From: Pseudomonas cichorii
GTDB lineage: Bacteria; Pseudomonadota; Gammaproteobacteria; Pseudomonadales; Pseudomonadaceae
Direction: 5' to 3'
NCBI RefSeq assembly: GCF_015471405.1
Contig: NZ_BLVZ01000001.1
Location: 542,744-606,743, forward strand
DNA: 64,000 nt
The notes under the pieces were generated by a model. The model ran no database searches. It was given only the letters and a program-made list of their open reading frames with translations, and had not been told where the DNA came from. Shown here one piece after another: positions 1 to 8,349 of this stretch; positions within the stretch are counted from its first letter, which is position 1; every line of letters starts with the position of its first letter. Made by a program: the position numbers and the translations under genes.

Positions 1-527
1 TCCTGCGCCAATGCCTTCACATCGATATCAGCCCGAATCTCTCCCGCCTCTTTCAAGGCCGTCATGTGCCCGCGTGCGTGCAGGTGAGTCAAGTGAAAGC
101 GTTCCTGATACCAGGACCATGCAGGGTGAGCATTCGACAGGCTCTCTGTATTCATGACCATCGACGCCTGGCACTCGAAGGCGTCTTCAATACTGAAGCC
201 CATGCTCTGCCTCAGAAACCTGAGAAACCCCTCAAGCGTCATCTCCATGGTCAGCTCGTGAAATCTTGAGACGACCCTTTGATCCCTGCGCTCCAGCAGC
301 GCGTTCAGCAAAGCCTCTTTATTGGGAAAGTGGTGCAGCAACCCTACGGTTGTAATGCCAACAAGCGCTGCAATATCGCGCATTGACGCGCTGGAGTATC
401 CATCCCGCGCAAAAATGACGGTAGCCGCATCCAGCAAAGCCGTTCTGCGCATCTCCCCCTTGGGTGCCCGACGCCGCTTCGGCGCAGCATCTTCAACTGA
501 TTCATTCCCTGATTCGTCAACTGCCAT
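1..527 (-). CDS. TetR/AcrR family transcriptional regulator (partial, cut by the left edge)
   Basis: Reading the complement from ATG at 525-527 gives about 175 residues with no stop before the edge, so the C-terminus is missing. A basic N-terminal stretch (APKRRRAPKGEMRR) leads into a typical TetR DNA-binding domain at about residues 25-75. The recognition helix region reads MRDIAALVGITTVGLLHHF and is followed by PNKEALLNALL. The rest is the helical ligand-binding domain, not assignable to a ligand. It is transcribed divergently from the oxidoreductase at 786, and a perfect 25-nt palindrome lies between them at 735-759. That arrangement suggests it may control that gene or itself, which is inference. 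Confidence 0.85.
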   Translation of the reverse strand, partial: MAVDESGNESVEDAAPKRRRAPKGEMRRTALLDAATVIFARDGYSSASMRDIAALVGITTVGLLHHFPNKEALLNALLERRDQRVVSRFHELTMEMTLEGFLRFLRQSMGFSIEDAFECQASMVMNTESLSNAHPAWSWYQERFHLTHLHARGHMTALKEAGEIRADIDVKALAQ

Positions 528-734
528 AAGGATCCGCTAACACACTCATTCAAACTGTCTCGAGATCTTGTAAAACCCGACTGCACGGAGTCAGGCCAAG
601 GATGCGACAAGATACGCTAGCCCTGTGGGCATCGACAAACGGGGAAATGAAAGGAAAACACTCAACTGATTGTTTTCGCTTCTGACAAGGCAAGGATGCT
701 TCCCGGGCAGTCAACAGGCACATGCTCATAAAAC

Positions 735-759
735 ACTGGTGCCAGAATCTGGCACCAGT
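735..759. promoter_or_regulatory. Perfect 12-bp-arm palindrome, candidate operator
   Basis: Arms ACTGGTGCCAGA and TCTGGCACCAGT are perfectly complementary around a single central A. The element lies 27 bp before the ATG at 786 and about 210 bp from the start of the divergent TetR gene. There is no T-tract on either side, so a terminator is unlikely. An operator for the TetR protein or for the YafY-type regulator at 1740 is the simplest reading. Confidence 0.55.
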
Positions 760-785
760 GGGCGTTAGGCTTGCCTCAACTCCCC

Positions 786-1736
786 ATGAGTACCGCACCT
801 ATCATGAAGCGTATCCAGTACCACAATTACGGCGATGCCAGTGTCATGCAGCTTGAGTCATTCGAACTGGCCTCACCCGGTCACGCCGAGGTCGCCGTAA
901 AGGTCCGGTTTGCAGCCATCAACCCTATCGACTGGAAGCTGCGTCAGGGCCAGATGAAACTCATTACAGGCAAGGCGTTCCCCCGTACGATGGGTATGGA
1001 TTTTTCGGGGACAGTCATTGCCACAGGCACCGGCGTGACGCGCTTCAAGGTCGGTGACGCCGTTTTCGGGCTTGCCCGTTTCAAGGAAAGTGGCGCATTG
1101 GCAGAGGCTGTGATCACCAGGGAAGCGCTGTTGGCCAGGAAACCCGATGAGGTGTCTTTCGAGGATGCGGCCTGTCTCGCAACACCCGGAGTCACAGCCT
1201 GGAACGGCCTTGCAGACAAGGCAAGACTGACGGCAGGCCATCATGTTTTCATCAATGGTTGTCGCGGCGCAGTGGGTGAAGCCGCCGTGCAGATCGCACG
1301 CATGACCGGCGCAAGGATTTCAGGCAGTTGCAGTGCTGGCGGCATGCAGCAGGCAAAGCTCCTTGGCGTTGAAACCGTTTACGACTACCAGACGACAAAC
1401 CTTGCTGACATCAAGGAGCGTTTTGACGTGGTGTATGACACGGCAGCCACAATGACGACCGCCACCGGGTTTGGAATGCTGCGCAAGGGAGGCGTATTCC
1501 TGGATCTGACACCCAGCCCCGGCAAGTTCATTCGTGCCATTATTGACCGGCGCCTAAAACCCGTTATCTGCACACCGCGCCCCGGTATTCTTGACGACCT
1601 TGCCAGCGCCGTAAAGAATGGCAATTTCCGGGTTTCCATAGCTCAGACCGTTCCCCTGAACGAAGCCATCGCGCTTATCACCGCGCTGGAGGGAGGCCGG
1701 AGAATCCCTGGCAAGGCCCTTGTAGCGATGGATTGA
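786..1736 (+). CDS. NAD(P)-dependent zinc-free alcohol dehydrogenase / quinone oxidoreductase (MDR family)
   Basis: About 316 residues of the medium-chain dehydrogenase/reductase superfamily. The N-terminal GroES-like domain shows AAINPIDWKLRQG and GMDFSGTV. The Rossmann part has INGCRGAVGEAAVQIAR, the nucleotide-binding loop of the quinone-reductase branch. No zinc-ligand cysteine cluster is seen, so it probably reduces an enone or quinone with NADPH. ATG codons at 786 and 804 are both possible and neither has a strong ribosome site. Its stop is 3 nt before the GTG of the YafY-type regulator, so the two are almost certainly co-transcribed and the regulator may sense a related electrophile. 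The substrate is unknown. Confidence 0.85.
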   Translation: MSTAPIMKRIQYHNYGDASVMQLESFELASPGHAEVAVKVRFAAINPIDWKLRQGQMKLITGKAFPRTMGMDFSGTVIATGTGVTRFKVGDAVFGLARFKESGALAEAVITREALLARKPDEVSFEDAACLATPGVTAWNGLADKARLTAGHHVFINGCRGAVGEAAVQIARMTGARISGSCSAGGMQQAKLLGVETVYDYQTTNLADIKERFDVVYDTAATMTTATGFGMLRKGGVFLDLTPSPGKFIRAIIDRRLKPVICTPRPGILDDLASAVKNGNFRVSIAQTVPLNEAIALITALEGGRRIPGKALVAMD

Positions 1737-1739
1737 AGC

Positions 1740-2441
1740 GTGTCACGAAGCCATAGATTATTCGACCTCATGCAAGTGCTTCGCCGCCACCGCGGCGCGG
1801 TTTCCGGTGAAGTGCTTGCGGGCGAACTGAAAGTTTCACTGCGCACCATACGCCGCGATATCGCCACTTTGCAGGCCATGGGCGCAGACGTCACCGGAGA
1901 GCCTGGCGTGGGCTACATGCTGCGTCCAGACTTCCTTCTGCCACCCCTCACCTTTACCGAGGAAGAGATCCAGGCACTGGTGGCTGGCGCGCTGTGGGTC
2001 AGCCGCCAGACCGACGAGGGTCTGGCTCACGCCGTCGATAACGCCCTCGCAAAAATCCATGCGGTCCTGCCGCCGGATATGCGGCGCTCCCTGGACGACA
2101 ATACGATCTATATCAACCGCGACAGGAAGGACTCCACAGTCCTGGATATGACCAAGGTCAGACAGGCACTGCGCGAGCAACGCAAACTGCACATCCGGTA
2201 CACCGACAAGAATGGCGCAGAGTCACAAAGAATCATCTGGCCCATCATGCTGGGGTTCGTCGAATCACGCCTGTTTATTGCAGGATGGTGCGAGCTGCGC
2301 GAGGGCTATCGAATTTTCCGGACCGACCAGATAGCAGAAGTGGACTTCCTCAAGGATCACTACTCTCGCCCTCGCCAGCAACTGATCAAGGAATGGCGGG
2401 CTCAGGAAGCTCATCCTTGCAACCAGAGTGATTGCAGTTGA
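1740..2441 (+). CDS. YafY-family transcriptional regulator (DeoR-type HTH plus WYL domain)
   Basis: 233 residues starting at GTG; the start SRSHRLFDLMQVLRRHR is the usual YafY beginning. Residues about 5-55 form an HTH (VSLRTIRRDIATLQAMGA). The middle holds the conserved LPPLTFTEEEIQALVAG segment. The C-terminal half is a WYL ligand-sensing domain, with LHIRYTDKNG and IIWPIMLGFVESRLFIAGW. WYL proteins act as regulators that sense small ligands or nucleic acid. It sits directly behind the MDR oxidoreductase (3-nt gap), pointing to a local two-gene operon. Target genes cannot be read from the sequence. Confidence 0.88.
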   Translation: MSRSHRLFDLMQVLRRHRGAVSGEVLAGELKVSLRTIRRDIATLQAMGADVTGEPGVGYMLRPDFLLPPLTFTEEEIQALVAGALWVSRQTDEGLAHAVDNALAKIHAVLPPDMRRSLDDNTIYINRDRKDSTVLDMTKVRQALREQRKLHIRYTDKNGAESQRIIWPIMLGFVESRLFIAGWCELREGYRIFRTDQIAEVDFLKDHYSRPRQQLIKEWRAQEAHPCNQSDCS

Positions 2442-2485
2442 TGGAGTGCAGCGCGAGCCTGCGCAAAGTGCCAAGGGATCACGAA

Positions 2486-2677
2486 CTACATCAGTACTGC
2501 CAGGACTATAAGCGCCAAGACGGCAATACCTGTCAAAGACGTCAAGTTGGCCTGCGGGGTTTCTGAAAGCAAAGAGCCTTTCACTGGGTACTTCCCTAGC
2601 GTGAGAGCCTTCATCACAGGCCAGCCGACAAAGTAGAAAACAGCTCGAAAAACGACTTCAACCAGTATGTCAATCAC
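2486..2677 (-). CDS. Small membrane protein of unknown function
   Basis: I place the start at GTG 2677, because AAGGA lies 9 nt upstream on the complement; an upstream TTG at 2686 would put that site almost on the start. The resulting 63 residues begin MIDILVEVVFRAVFYFVGW. There is a first hydrophobic segment at about residues 3-20, a polar linker with LGKYPVKG, and a second hydrophobic segment at the C-terminus (LTGIAVLALIVLAVLM). It is probably a two-span inner-membrane protein. It is convergent with the YafY gene and shares no clear operon with a neighbour. I do not recognise a named family. Confidence 0.6.
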   Translation of the reverse strand: MIDILVEVVFRAVFYFVGWPVMKALTLGKYPVKGSLLSETPQANLTSLTGIAVLALIVLAVLM

Positions 2678-2762
2678 AGCCGACAATCCTTGATCTGCTT
2701 AAAAGAGAATGGGCGCGTAAATTACCACTTCACAACAGATTGCCGAAGGCCTGCGTTAAGCT

Positions 2763-3980
2763 TCAGTTTCCTGCCTTGCGCTCTTCCCGCCGCTGAACAA
2801 GCACGCAAACACTCATCAAGACGACACCCGATACCGCAAGGATGCTTCCTACCCAGCCGGTGGACGCCCACCCGAAACCGGAGGCAATGGCCAGCCCTCC
2901 AAGGCTTGCGCCTACGGCATTGGAGATATTGAAGGCGCTGTGATTGAGGGCGGCGGCAAGGGTCTGCGCTTCACCCGCGATATTCATGAGGTGAACCTGT
3001 AGCGCTGGCACGAGTGCAAAGCCACAACCGATGAAAAACAGAACCGTCAGCGAGCCCCAGGTCGAAGACGCATAGATGGAAAAAAGCCCGAGAAAGACAA
3101 CGTTCCAGATCATGATGCAGAAAATGGCGGGGATCAGTGCCCGGTCTGCCAGCCAGCCTCCCGCCAGGTTACCGACGATCATGCCAAGCCCCCACAGGGC
3201 CAGAACCATCGGCACCTGATCCACGCCAAAGCCGCTCACTTCAGTCAGTGTCGGCGTGATGTAGCTGTACACCGCAAACATTCCACCGAAACCAATCGAG
3301 GCCGTCGCCAGAGTCAGCCATATCCGAGGCCGCTTCAGGCCGCTCAACTCTGCCTTGGGGCTGGCTTTTTCATCTTTGGGGATCGTGGGTACGAAGTACC
3401 AGAACAGCCCCATCGAAACCACTCCGGCAGCAGCAAGTGCAGCAAAGGTCGCGCGCCAGCCCCAAAGCTGTCCTATCCAGGTCGCAATCGGTACGCCGAT
3501 CACGTTAGCCGCCAGCCCGGCCATCACATACCCTGCTGCCTGAGCCTTGCGGTTCTCGGCCACCATGGCTGCTGCCACCAGACAGGCTACGCCGTAATAC
3601 GCGCCATGGGGCAAACCAGCCAGAAACCGGGCTCCGAGCAGCGACATGTGATCCCAGGCCACCGCGCTTGCTGCATACCCCAGTACAAACAAGGCCAGCA
3701 ACGCGATCAGCAGAGTCTTTCGGGGCCAGCGCGCAGCCATGATCGCAATGGCAGGAGCACCGATCACCACGCCAAGCGCATAGGCACTGATATAGCCACC
3801 GGCAGTCGGCACCGAGACATTGGTACTCTCTGCCAGGCCCGGCAGGAGACTCATTGAAACGAACTCGCCCGTGCCGATGAAAAGCCCGCCGAGACCCAGC
3901 GTCACAATCGCGGCGGTTACGCTATGAGGAGCCGTAGTCGCTGATAGATCGCCGACCGCAACGCTGTCTGAATGGCTCAT
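2763..3980 (-). CDS. MFS transporter, AraJ/YdhP-like drug or sugar efflux type
   Basis: 405 residues from ATG 3980, preceded on the complement by GGAGATTTTC, a good ribosome site; a longer reading frame upstream lacks one. Twelve hydrophobic spans are visible. Signature pieces are GLFIGTGEFVSMSLLPGLAES near the first helix, RWPRKTLLIALLALF in the loop after helix 2, and LAGLPHGAYYGVA. These fit the arabinose-efflux-like branch of the major facilitator superfamily, which are proton antiporters of the inner membrane. It is divergent from the LysR gene at 4211, a standard layout in which the regulator controls the exporter. The substrate is unknown. Confidence 0.85.
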   Translation of the reverse strand: MSHSDSVAVGDLSATTAPHSVTAAIVTLGLGGLFIGTGEFVSMSLLPGLAESTNVSVPTAGGYISAYALGVVIGAPAIAIMAARWPRKTLLIALLALFVLGYAASAVAWDHMSLLGARFLAGLPHGAYYGVACLVAAAMVAENRKAQAAGYVMAGLAANVIGVPIATWIGQLWGWRATFAALAAAGVVSMGLFWYFVPTIPKDEKASPKAELSGLKRPRIWLTLATASIGFGGMFAVYSYITPTLTEVSGFGVDQVPMVLALWGLGMIVGNLAGGWLADRALIPAIFCIMIWNVVFLGLFSIYASSTWGSLTVLFFIGCGFALVPALQVHLMNIAGEAQTLAAALNHSAFNISNAVGASLGGLAIASGFGWASTGWVGSILAVSGVVLMSVCVLVQRREERKAGN

Positions 3981-4210
3981 GAAAATCTCCTGCAAAGCGG
4001 TTAACGAGATGACTCGGCACGAAGGGCGAACCCGGTAGTTTTCGCCGGTACGCCCGGGCGGACAGGAAAACAGTTCTGCAAGCCCGTGCCATTGCTTGTG
4101 TAAAGCAACCTGTCGCATCATTGAATTTTTCTAATGATAAACTCTGCATCCTTCGATTTTGTTTAGCGCCATCGAAGGAAGCATTGAGCAAAACTCAACA
4201 ATGAGAATCC

Positions 4211-5167
4211 ATGATGCCCGTGCTTCCCACTACCAGACTGTCACGAGCAGACCTGGCCGACCTGAATGCATTCCTGACCGTCGAAAGCCATCGAAGCTTT
4301 TCCAAAGCCGCCGTCGAGCTGGGCATCACAACCTCGGCCCTCAGCCATTCCATCCGCAATCTGGAAACCCGTCTTGGCGTGCGGTTGTTGAATCGCACCA
4401 GCCGCACGGTTTCTCCTACGGATGCGGGTACAACCCTGGCCAAACGGCTTGCAATCGGTTTTCAGGAGATCGGCGGCGCACTGGCTGAAGTAGACAGGCA
4501 CCGTGACAAGCCTTCGGGACGGTTGCGCATCAACGTTCTCAATGACGGAGCACGCCTGCTGTTCACTCGATGGCTGCCTCCGTTTCTGGACGCTTACCCC
4601 GACGTGTCGGTCGAAATAGCCGTGGACGACCGTATGATGGATATCATCGCCGCAGGTTTCGATGCAGGTATCCGGTACGGAGGAACCATCCCGGAGGACT
4701 TCATCGCCGTGCCCGTCAGCGGCCCCTTGAGATGGGTTGCGTCAGCCTCTCCACGGTATCTCAATCGCTCACCGCGCCTTGTGCATCCCGAAGACCTGAA
4801 GAATCACAACTGCATCCAGATCCGCACTGGCAACGGAACGATCTACCGCTGGGACTTCGAGAAGGACGGGGAGCATCAGGCAATTGATGTGACCGGGCAG
4901 TTATGTGTCAACGAAACCGAATTCGGCATTGAAATGGCCCTGGCTGACAGAGGAATCACCTACTGTCTGGAAGATCGCATACGCGGTCATCTGGAACGGG
5001 GTGAACTGCAAGTGGTGCTACCCGAGTGGTCCCCCATCGAACCTCCTTTTCATATCTACTACCCAGACCGCAGGCAGATGCCGCCGGGGCTTCGGGAGCT
5101 GGTCGACATGTTGCGAACCGAGGCTGGCTCATGGTCAGGCCCGCCTAGCGAAAGGCATCGGCACTGA
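4211..5167 (+). CDS. LysR family transcriptional regulator
   Basis: 318 residues. The winged HTH at about residues 12-70 reads LADLNAFLTVESHRSFSKAA, then TTSALSHSIRNLETRLGVRLL and NRTSRTVSPTDAG. A type-2 periplasmic-binding-like effector domain follows. Sequence style (GRLRINVLNDGARLL, AGFDAGIRYGG) matches the large CrgA-like LysR branch that controls divergent transporters or reductases. It is divergent from the MFS gene with a 230-bp shared control region. Its 3' end overlaps the convergent sigma-54 activator gene by 23 bp. Paired ATG codons at 4211 and 4214 make the exact start uncertain by one residue. Confidence 0.9.
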   Translation: MMPVLPTTRLSRADLADLNAFLTVESHRSFSKAAVELGITTSALSHSIRNLETRLGVRLLNRTSRTVSPTDAGTTLAKRLAIGFQEIGGALAEVDRHRDKPSGRLRINVLNDGARLLFTRWLPPFLDAYPDVSVEIAVDDRMMDIIAAGFDAGIRYGGTIPEDFIAVPVSGPLRWVASASPRYLNRSPRLVHPEDLKNHNCIQIRTGNGTIYRWDFEKDGEHQAIDVTGQLCVNETEFGIEMALADRGITYCLEDRIRGHLERGELQVVLPEWSPIEPPFHIYYPDRRQMPPGLRELVDMLRTEAGSWSGPPSERHRH

Positions 5168-7136
5168 GCCCGAACCGGTTCATTTTGTTATACAGCCCGC
5201 CGCGGGATACCTTCAGGTGCTTTGCCGCCAGCCGGATATTTCCATTGGTGTGCTTCAGGGCACCGATGATCGCATTCATTTCATGGGCTCCCAGATCAGG
5301 CGCCTCGTTATATTCAGGGCGTGATGTGTGTTGTGCGCGCAGCGATGCCTGCATGATTTCCAAAGGCAGATCACCTGGCTGGATCAATACAGTCGCAGCC
5401 AGATTGGTTGCCCTTTCGATGGTATTTTCCAGTTCACGTACATTTCCCGGCCATGAATACGCCATGAGCACTTCCAGCGCCGGGGTGGAGATGCCTGACA
5501 CCGCCTTGCGCAATGACTGCGCGCAACGATCGAGAAAGTGCTGCGCCAGAAGGGAGATGTCGTCCTTGCGCATCCGCAACGGAGGCACGGTGAGGTTCAG
5601 GACATTGAGCCGGTAATAGAGGTCTTCCCTGAACGCGCCTTCAGCCACGGCCTGGCTCAGGTTGCGGTGGGTCGCGGCGATGATACGCACATCCACCTGC
5701 CGGGATTTCCTGGCACCGACCCGAGTTACCTCGCCTTCCTGCAAGACCCGCAACAGGCTGACCTGGGCGTCAAACGACATATCACCGATTTCATCGAGAA
5801 AAATGGTGCCGCCATCCGCCAGCTCGAACTTGCCCGCCGAACCACCGCGAGCCGACCCGGTGAACGCGCCTTCAACGTGACCAAACAGCTCACTCTGCAC
5901 CAGCTCACGGGGAATGGCGCCACAATTGACCGCCACAAAGGGACCGCTGCTACGCTCGCTGGCGTTATGAATGGCCTGAGCGAACAATTCCTTGCCGGTT
6001 CCGCTTTCTCCGAGAATCAGCGTGGTGGAGTCGCTGCGACTCGCAATCCTGCCAAGGCGCAGCGCGTCCTGTATGACTCTGGAGTTGCCCTGAATGCTAT
6101 CGAAGGTATAGCGAGCCTGAGCCCCCATGATGCGGCGGGTGATTTCGCGGATGCGCCGGTTTTCACGCAGCGACACGACCCGACCACCCTGCCCGGCCAG
6201 ACAAACCGAGACCAGACATGCCAGTTGAGTGCCATCGTGGAGCTGAAAGGTACAGTCCAGATCCCGCAACGCTTCGCCCTGGCGCTGCATGATTGCCTCG
6301 TTCAACTCACTGTGCCCAAGTTGCAGGAACGGGCGCTCCAGCAGTTCAGGCCCGACCCGGAACAACTGGCGTGCATAGCGATTGAGCGCCTTGATGCAAC
6401 CTTTGTCATCGAGGACCACCAGACCTTCATTGAGCACTTCCAGAACGCTGCGCTGTTCGTCCAGCAGAGCCTGCAACGCCATTTGCCGCGAAACGGCTTC
6501 AGCCGCCGCCTGTACAGTGCCCAGAGTATGGAAATGAAACCATCCAGGTTCGGCTGTCAGGGTCAGGATTGCCAGGGTTTCGCCACTGGCATTGCGGATC
6601 GGCGCAGCAGCGCAATGCATTCGGCGCTGCCGCAGGCCATTGGCAAAGTTCTCCTCGGCCAGCACGTAAACCAGACGATCCTCGGCAATCGCTAGGCCGG
6701 TACAGTTGGTGCCCTGAATGGATTCCGAGAGGCGACTGCCTACCGGGGTGATGTCCAGCCCGCAGAAACTCAGGGTCGTGCCCTGAGGATCGGTGAGGTT
6801 GATATGGCCTCTGGGGTTATAGGCGAGCAGACCGCGCATCACTTCCCGGGCTGTCTCGATCAATAAGGCGTTGCCGGTCAGTTTTTCAACCAGAGCCGTC
6901 GGCGTGACGAACCGGTATTCGGCATCTTCAGGGTCGATCCCCTTATCGACACTGCGCCGCCATGAAGCCCAGATGACCGGCCTGACCTCAGGATGAGGCT
7001 CGACCCTGCCTGCAAGACACTCGCGCCAGGCCTGTTGCAGTTCGGCCATTGGCCCGTCACTCAGGGCCAGCGGGCCGATGGCAGTGATGTAGTCCAGCTC
7101 ATCCTGAGGCAATGTCAGGAACAAATGATCGGCCAT
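5145..7136 (-). CDS. Sigma-54-dependent transcriptional activator, AcoR-like (GAF-PAS-AAA+-Fis)
   Basis: 663 residues. The N-terminal third is a GAF-like sensory region (GTNCTGLAIAEDRLVYVLAEE), followed by a PAS-like stretch (SVLEVLNEGLVVLDDKGCI). The AAA+ core has Walker A GESGTGKE and Walker B GGTIFLDEIGDM. The sigma-54 contact loop reads GAFTGS instead of GAFTGA. The C-terminus is a Fis-type HTH (GNIRLAAKHLKVSRGGLYNKM). It binds upstream DNA and remodels sigma-54 polymerase. The sugar operon starting at 7333 is divergent and has a perfect -24/-12 promoter plus two palindromic sites in between, so that operon is the evident target. The GAF ligand is unknown. Confidence 0.92.
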   Translation of the reverse strand: MADHLFLTLPQDELDYITAIGPLALSDGPMAELQQAWRECLAGRVEPHPEVRPVIWASWRRSVDKGIDPEDAEYRFVTPTALVEKLTGNALLIETAREVMRGLLAYNPRGHINLTDPQGTTLSFCGLDITPVGSRLSESIQGTNCTGLAIAEDRLVYVLAEENFANGLRQRRMHCAAAPIRNASGETLAILTLTAEPGWFHFHTLGTVQAAAEAVSRQMALQALLDEQRSVLEVLNEGLVVLDDKGCIKALNRYARQLFRVGPELLERPFLQLGHSELNEAIMQRQGEALRDLDCTFQLHDGTQLACLVSVCLAGQGGRVVSLRENRRIREITRRIMGAQARYTFDSIQGNSRVIQDALRLGRIASRSDSTTLILGESGTGKELFAQAIHNASERSSGPFVAVNCGAIPRELVQSELFGHVEGAFTGSARGGSAGKFELADGGTIFLDEIGDMSFDAQVSLLRVLQEGEVTRVGARKSRQVDVRIIAATHRNLSQAVAEGAFREDLYYRLNVLNLTVPPLRMRKDDISLLAQHFLDRCAQSLRKAVSGISTPALEVLMAYSWPGNVRELENTIERATNLAATVLIQPGDLPLEIMQASLRAQHTSRPEYNEAPDLGAHEMNAIIGALKHTNGNIRLAAKHLKVSRGGLYNKMNRFGLSADAFR

Positions 7137-7164
7137 ATCCAGCTCTCTGAGTGTTCATATCTTT

Positions 7165-7186
7165 GACATGTCATTGTAGACATGTC
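7165..7186. promoter_or_regulatory. Tandem GACATGTC palindromes, candidate upstream activator sites
   Basis: Two identical 8-bp palindromes GACATGTC occupy 7165-7172 and 7179-7186, 14 bp centre to centre. They lie about 70-90 bp upstream of the sigma-54 promoter at 7252 and just upstream of the activator gene. A degenerate third half (AGACAC) follows at 7195. This is the normal position for an enhancer bound by a Fis-HTH activator. Binding by the 5145-7136 product is inference. Confidence 0.6.
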
Positions 7187-7251
7187 TTTCAAATAGACAC
7201 TTTCTAGAATCAAAAACAATAATTCTCCTTAAATATCAATCAATTAATAAA

Positions 7252-7267
7252 TGGCACAGCGCTTGCT
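7252..7267 (+). promoter_or_regulatory. Sigma-54 (-24/-12) promoter of the sugar operon
   Basis: TGGCACAGCGCTTGCT matches the consensus TGGCAC-N5-TTGCW at every defined position. The -24 GG is at 7253-7254 and the -12 GC at 7265-7266. Transcription would begin near 7278, about 55 nt before the first start codon at 7333. The divergent sigma-54 activator gene makes the assignment strong. Confidence 0.88.
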
Positions 7268-7332
7268 CTCCTCTCAGCAGAGCGAATGACCCCACTCGCT
7301 CATCCAACTACAACAACAAGGAACGCATGCAT

Positions 7333-8349
7333 ATGAGCAAGATCATTCGCCTGGGACTCATCGGTGCAGGCCGCATGGGCAGTTTTCATGGCCAGACGGC
7401 CGCCCTGCATATTCCGGGAGCCAGCCTGGCTGCCATTGCCGACCCGACACCGGGGCAAGCCGCCCGCCTGGCTGAAAAGCTCAATGTCCAGCGGGTCTAC
7501 ACAGATCCGCAGCAATTGCTGGATGACCCTGAAATCGATGGTGTCCTGATTGCGGCTCCGGCTCGCAGCCACGCCGAACTGGTCATCGCAGCCGCCCGGG
7601 CCGGGAAAGGCGTCTTTTGCGAAAAGCCCATGGCAATCACGCTTGATGAAGCCGACCGGGCCATCGCCGCAGCCGCCGACGCACGGGTGCCTTTGCAAGT
7701 GGGGTTCAATCGACGCTTTGCCAGAAGCTTTCGTCAGGCGCATCTGGATGTCGTCGCCGGCCGGATTGGTACACCGCAACTGCTGCGCTCGGTCACCCGC
7801 GACCCGGCATTGAATAATCCGGCCGGCATCGGGCAGTGGGTCATTTTTCTGGAGACGCTGATCCACGATTTCGATGCCCTGCTCTACCTGAACCCCGGCG
7901 CCAGGGCCGTGGAGGTGAATGTCATGGCCGATGCACTGGTCGCTCCGGCCTACAAGGACAAGGGCCTGCTGGACACCGCTGTGGTGACGATCCGTTTCGA
8001 TAACGGCGCCATCGCGACTGCCGAGGCCAACTTCCAGGCGGTCTATGGCTACGATGTGCGGGGTGAAGTCTTTGGCAGCGCGGGCATGCTGACCATGGGC
8101 AGCGTCGCCCAGTCCGAACTGGTGCGTTATCTGGCAGATGGCATTCAGGCCGATACCCAGCGCATGGACACCGATCTGCTGCGCGATGCCTACATCGCCG
8201 AACTCAATCACTTCGTCGACTGCCTGCGCAGTGGCGAAAAACCACTGGCAAGCGGTGAAGATGCCCGGGCGGCACTGGCCATTGCCCGCGCCTGCATCGA
8301 GTCAGTCCAGCAGGGCAAGACGGTCCGGATACAAGGAGAACCGACATGA
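7333..8349 (+). CDS. Gfo/Idh/MocA family oxidoreductase, inositol 2-dehydrogenase-like
   Basis: 338 residues from ATG 7333, chosen because AAGGAA sits 9 nt upstream; ATG 7327 is an alternative. The N-terminal Rossmann fold shows LGLIGAGRMGSFHG. The family catalytic lysine is in CEKPMAITLDEA at about residue 95. Later come GFNRRFARSF and LIHDFDALLYL, typical of IolG-type myo-inositol dehydrogenases. It would oxidise a polyol or sugar with NAD. It is the first gene of the sigma-54 operon and overlaps the isomerase by 4 nt. No other iol genes are present, so the true substrate could be a different cyclitol or sugar. Confidence 0.85.
   Translation: MSKIIRLGLIGAGRMGSFHGQTAALHIPGASLAAIADPTPGQAARLAEKLNVQRVYTDPQQLLDDPEIDGVLIAAPARSHAELVIAAARAGKGVFCEKPMAITLDEADRAIAAAADARVPLQVGFNRRFARSFRQAHLDVVAGRIGTPQLLRSVTRDPALNNPAGIGQWVIFLETLIHDFDALLYLNPGARAVEVNVMADALVAPAYKDKGLLDTAVVTIRFDNGAIATAEANFQAVYGYDVRGEVFGSAGMLTMGSVAQSELVRYLADGIQADTQRMDTDLLRDAYIAELNHFVDCLRSGEKPLASGEDARAALAIARACIESVQQGKTVRIQGEPT

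Noticed and set aside
344..610. 88-codon open frame on the minus strand near the left edge
   Set aside because: It overlaps the partial TetR gene in another frame; the TetR reading shows a proper HTH.
5538..6695. 385-codon open frame on the plus strand
   Set aside because: Antisense of the sigma-54 activator, whose domains are all readable.
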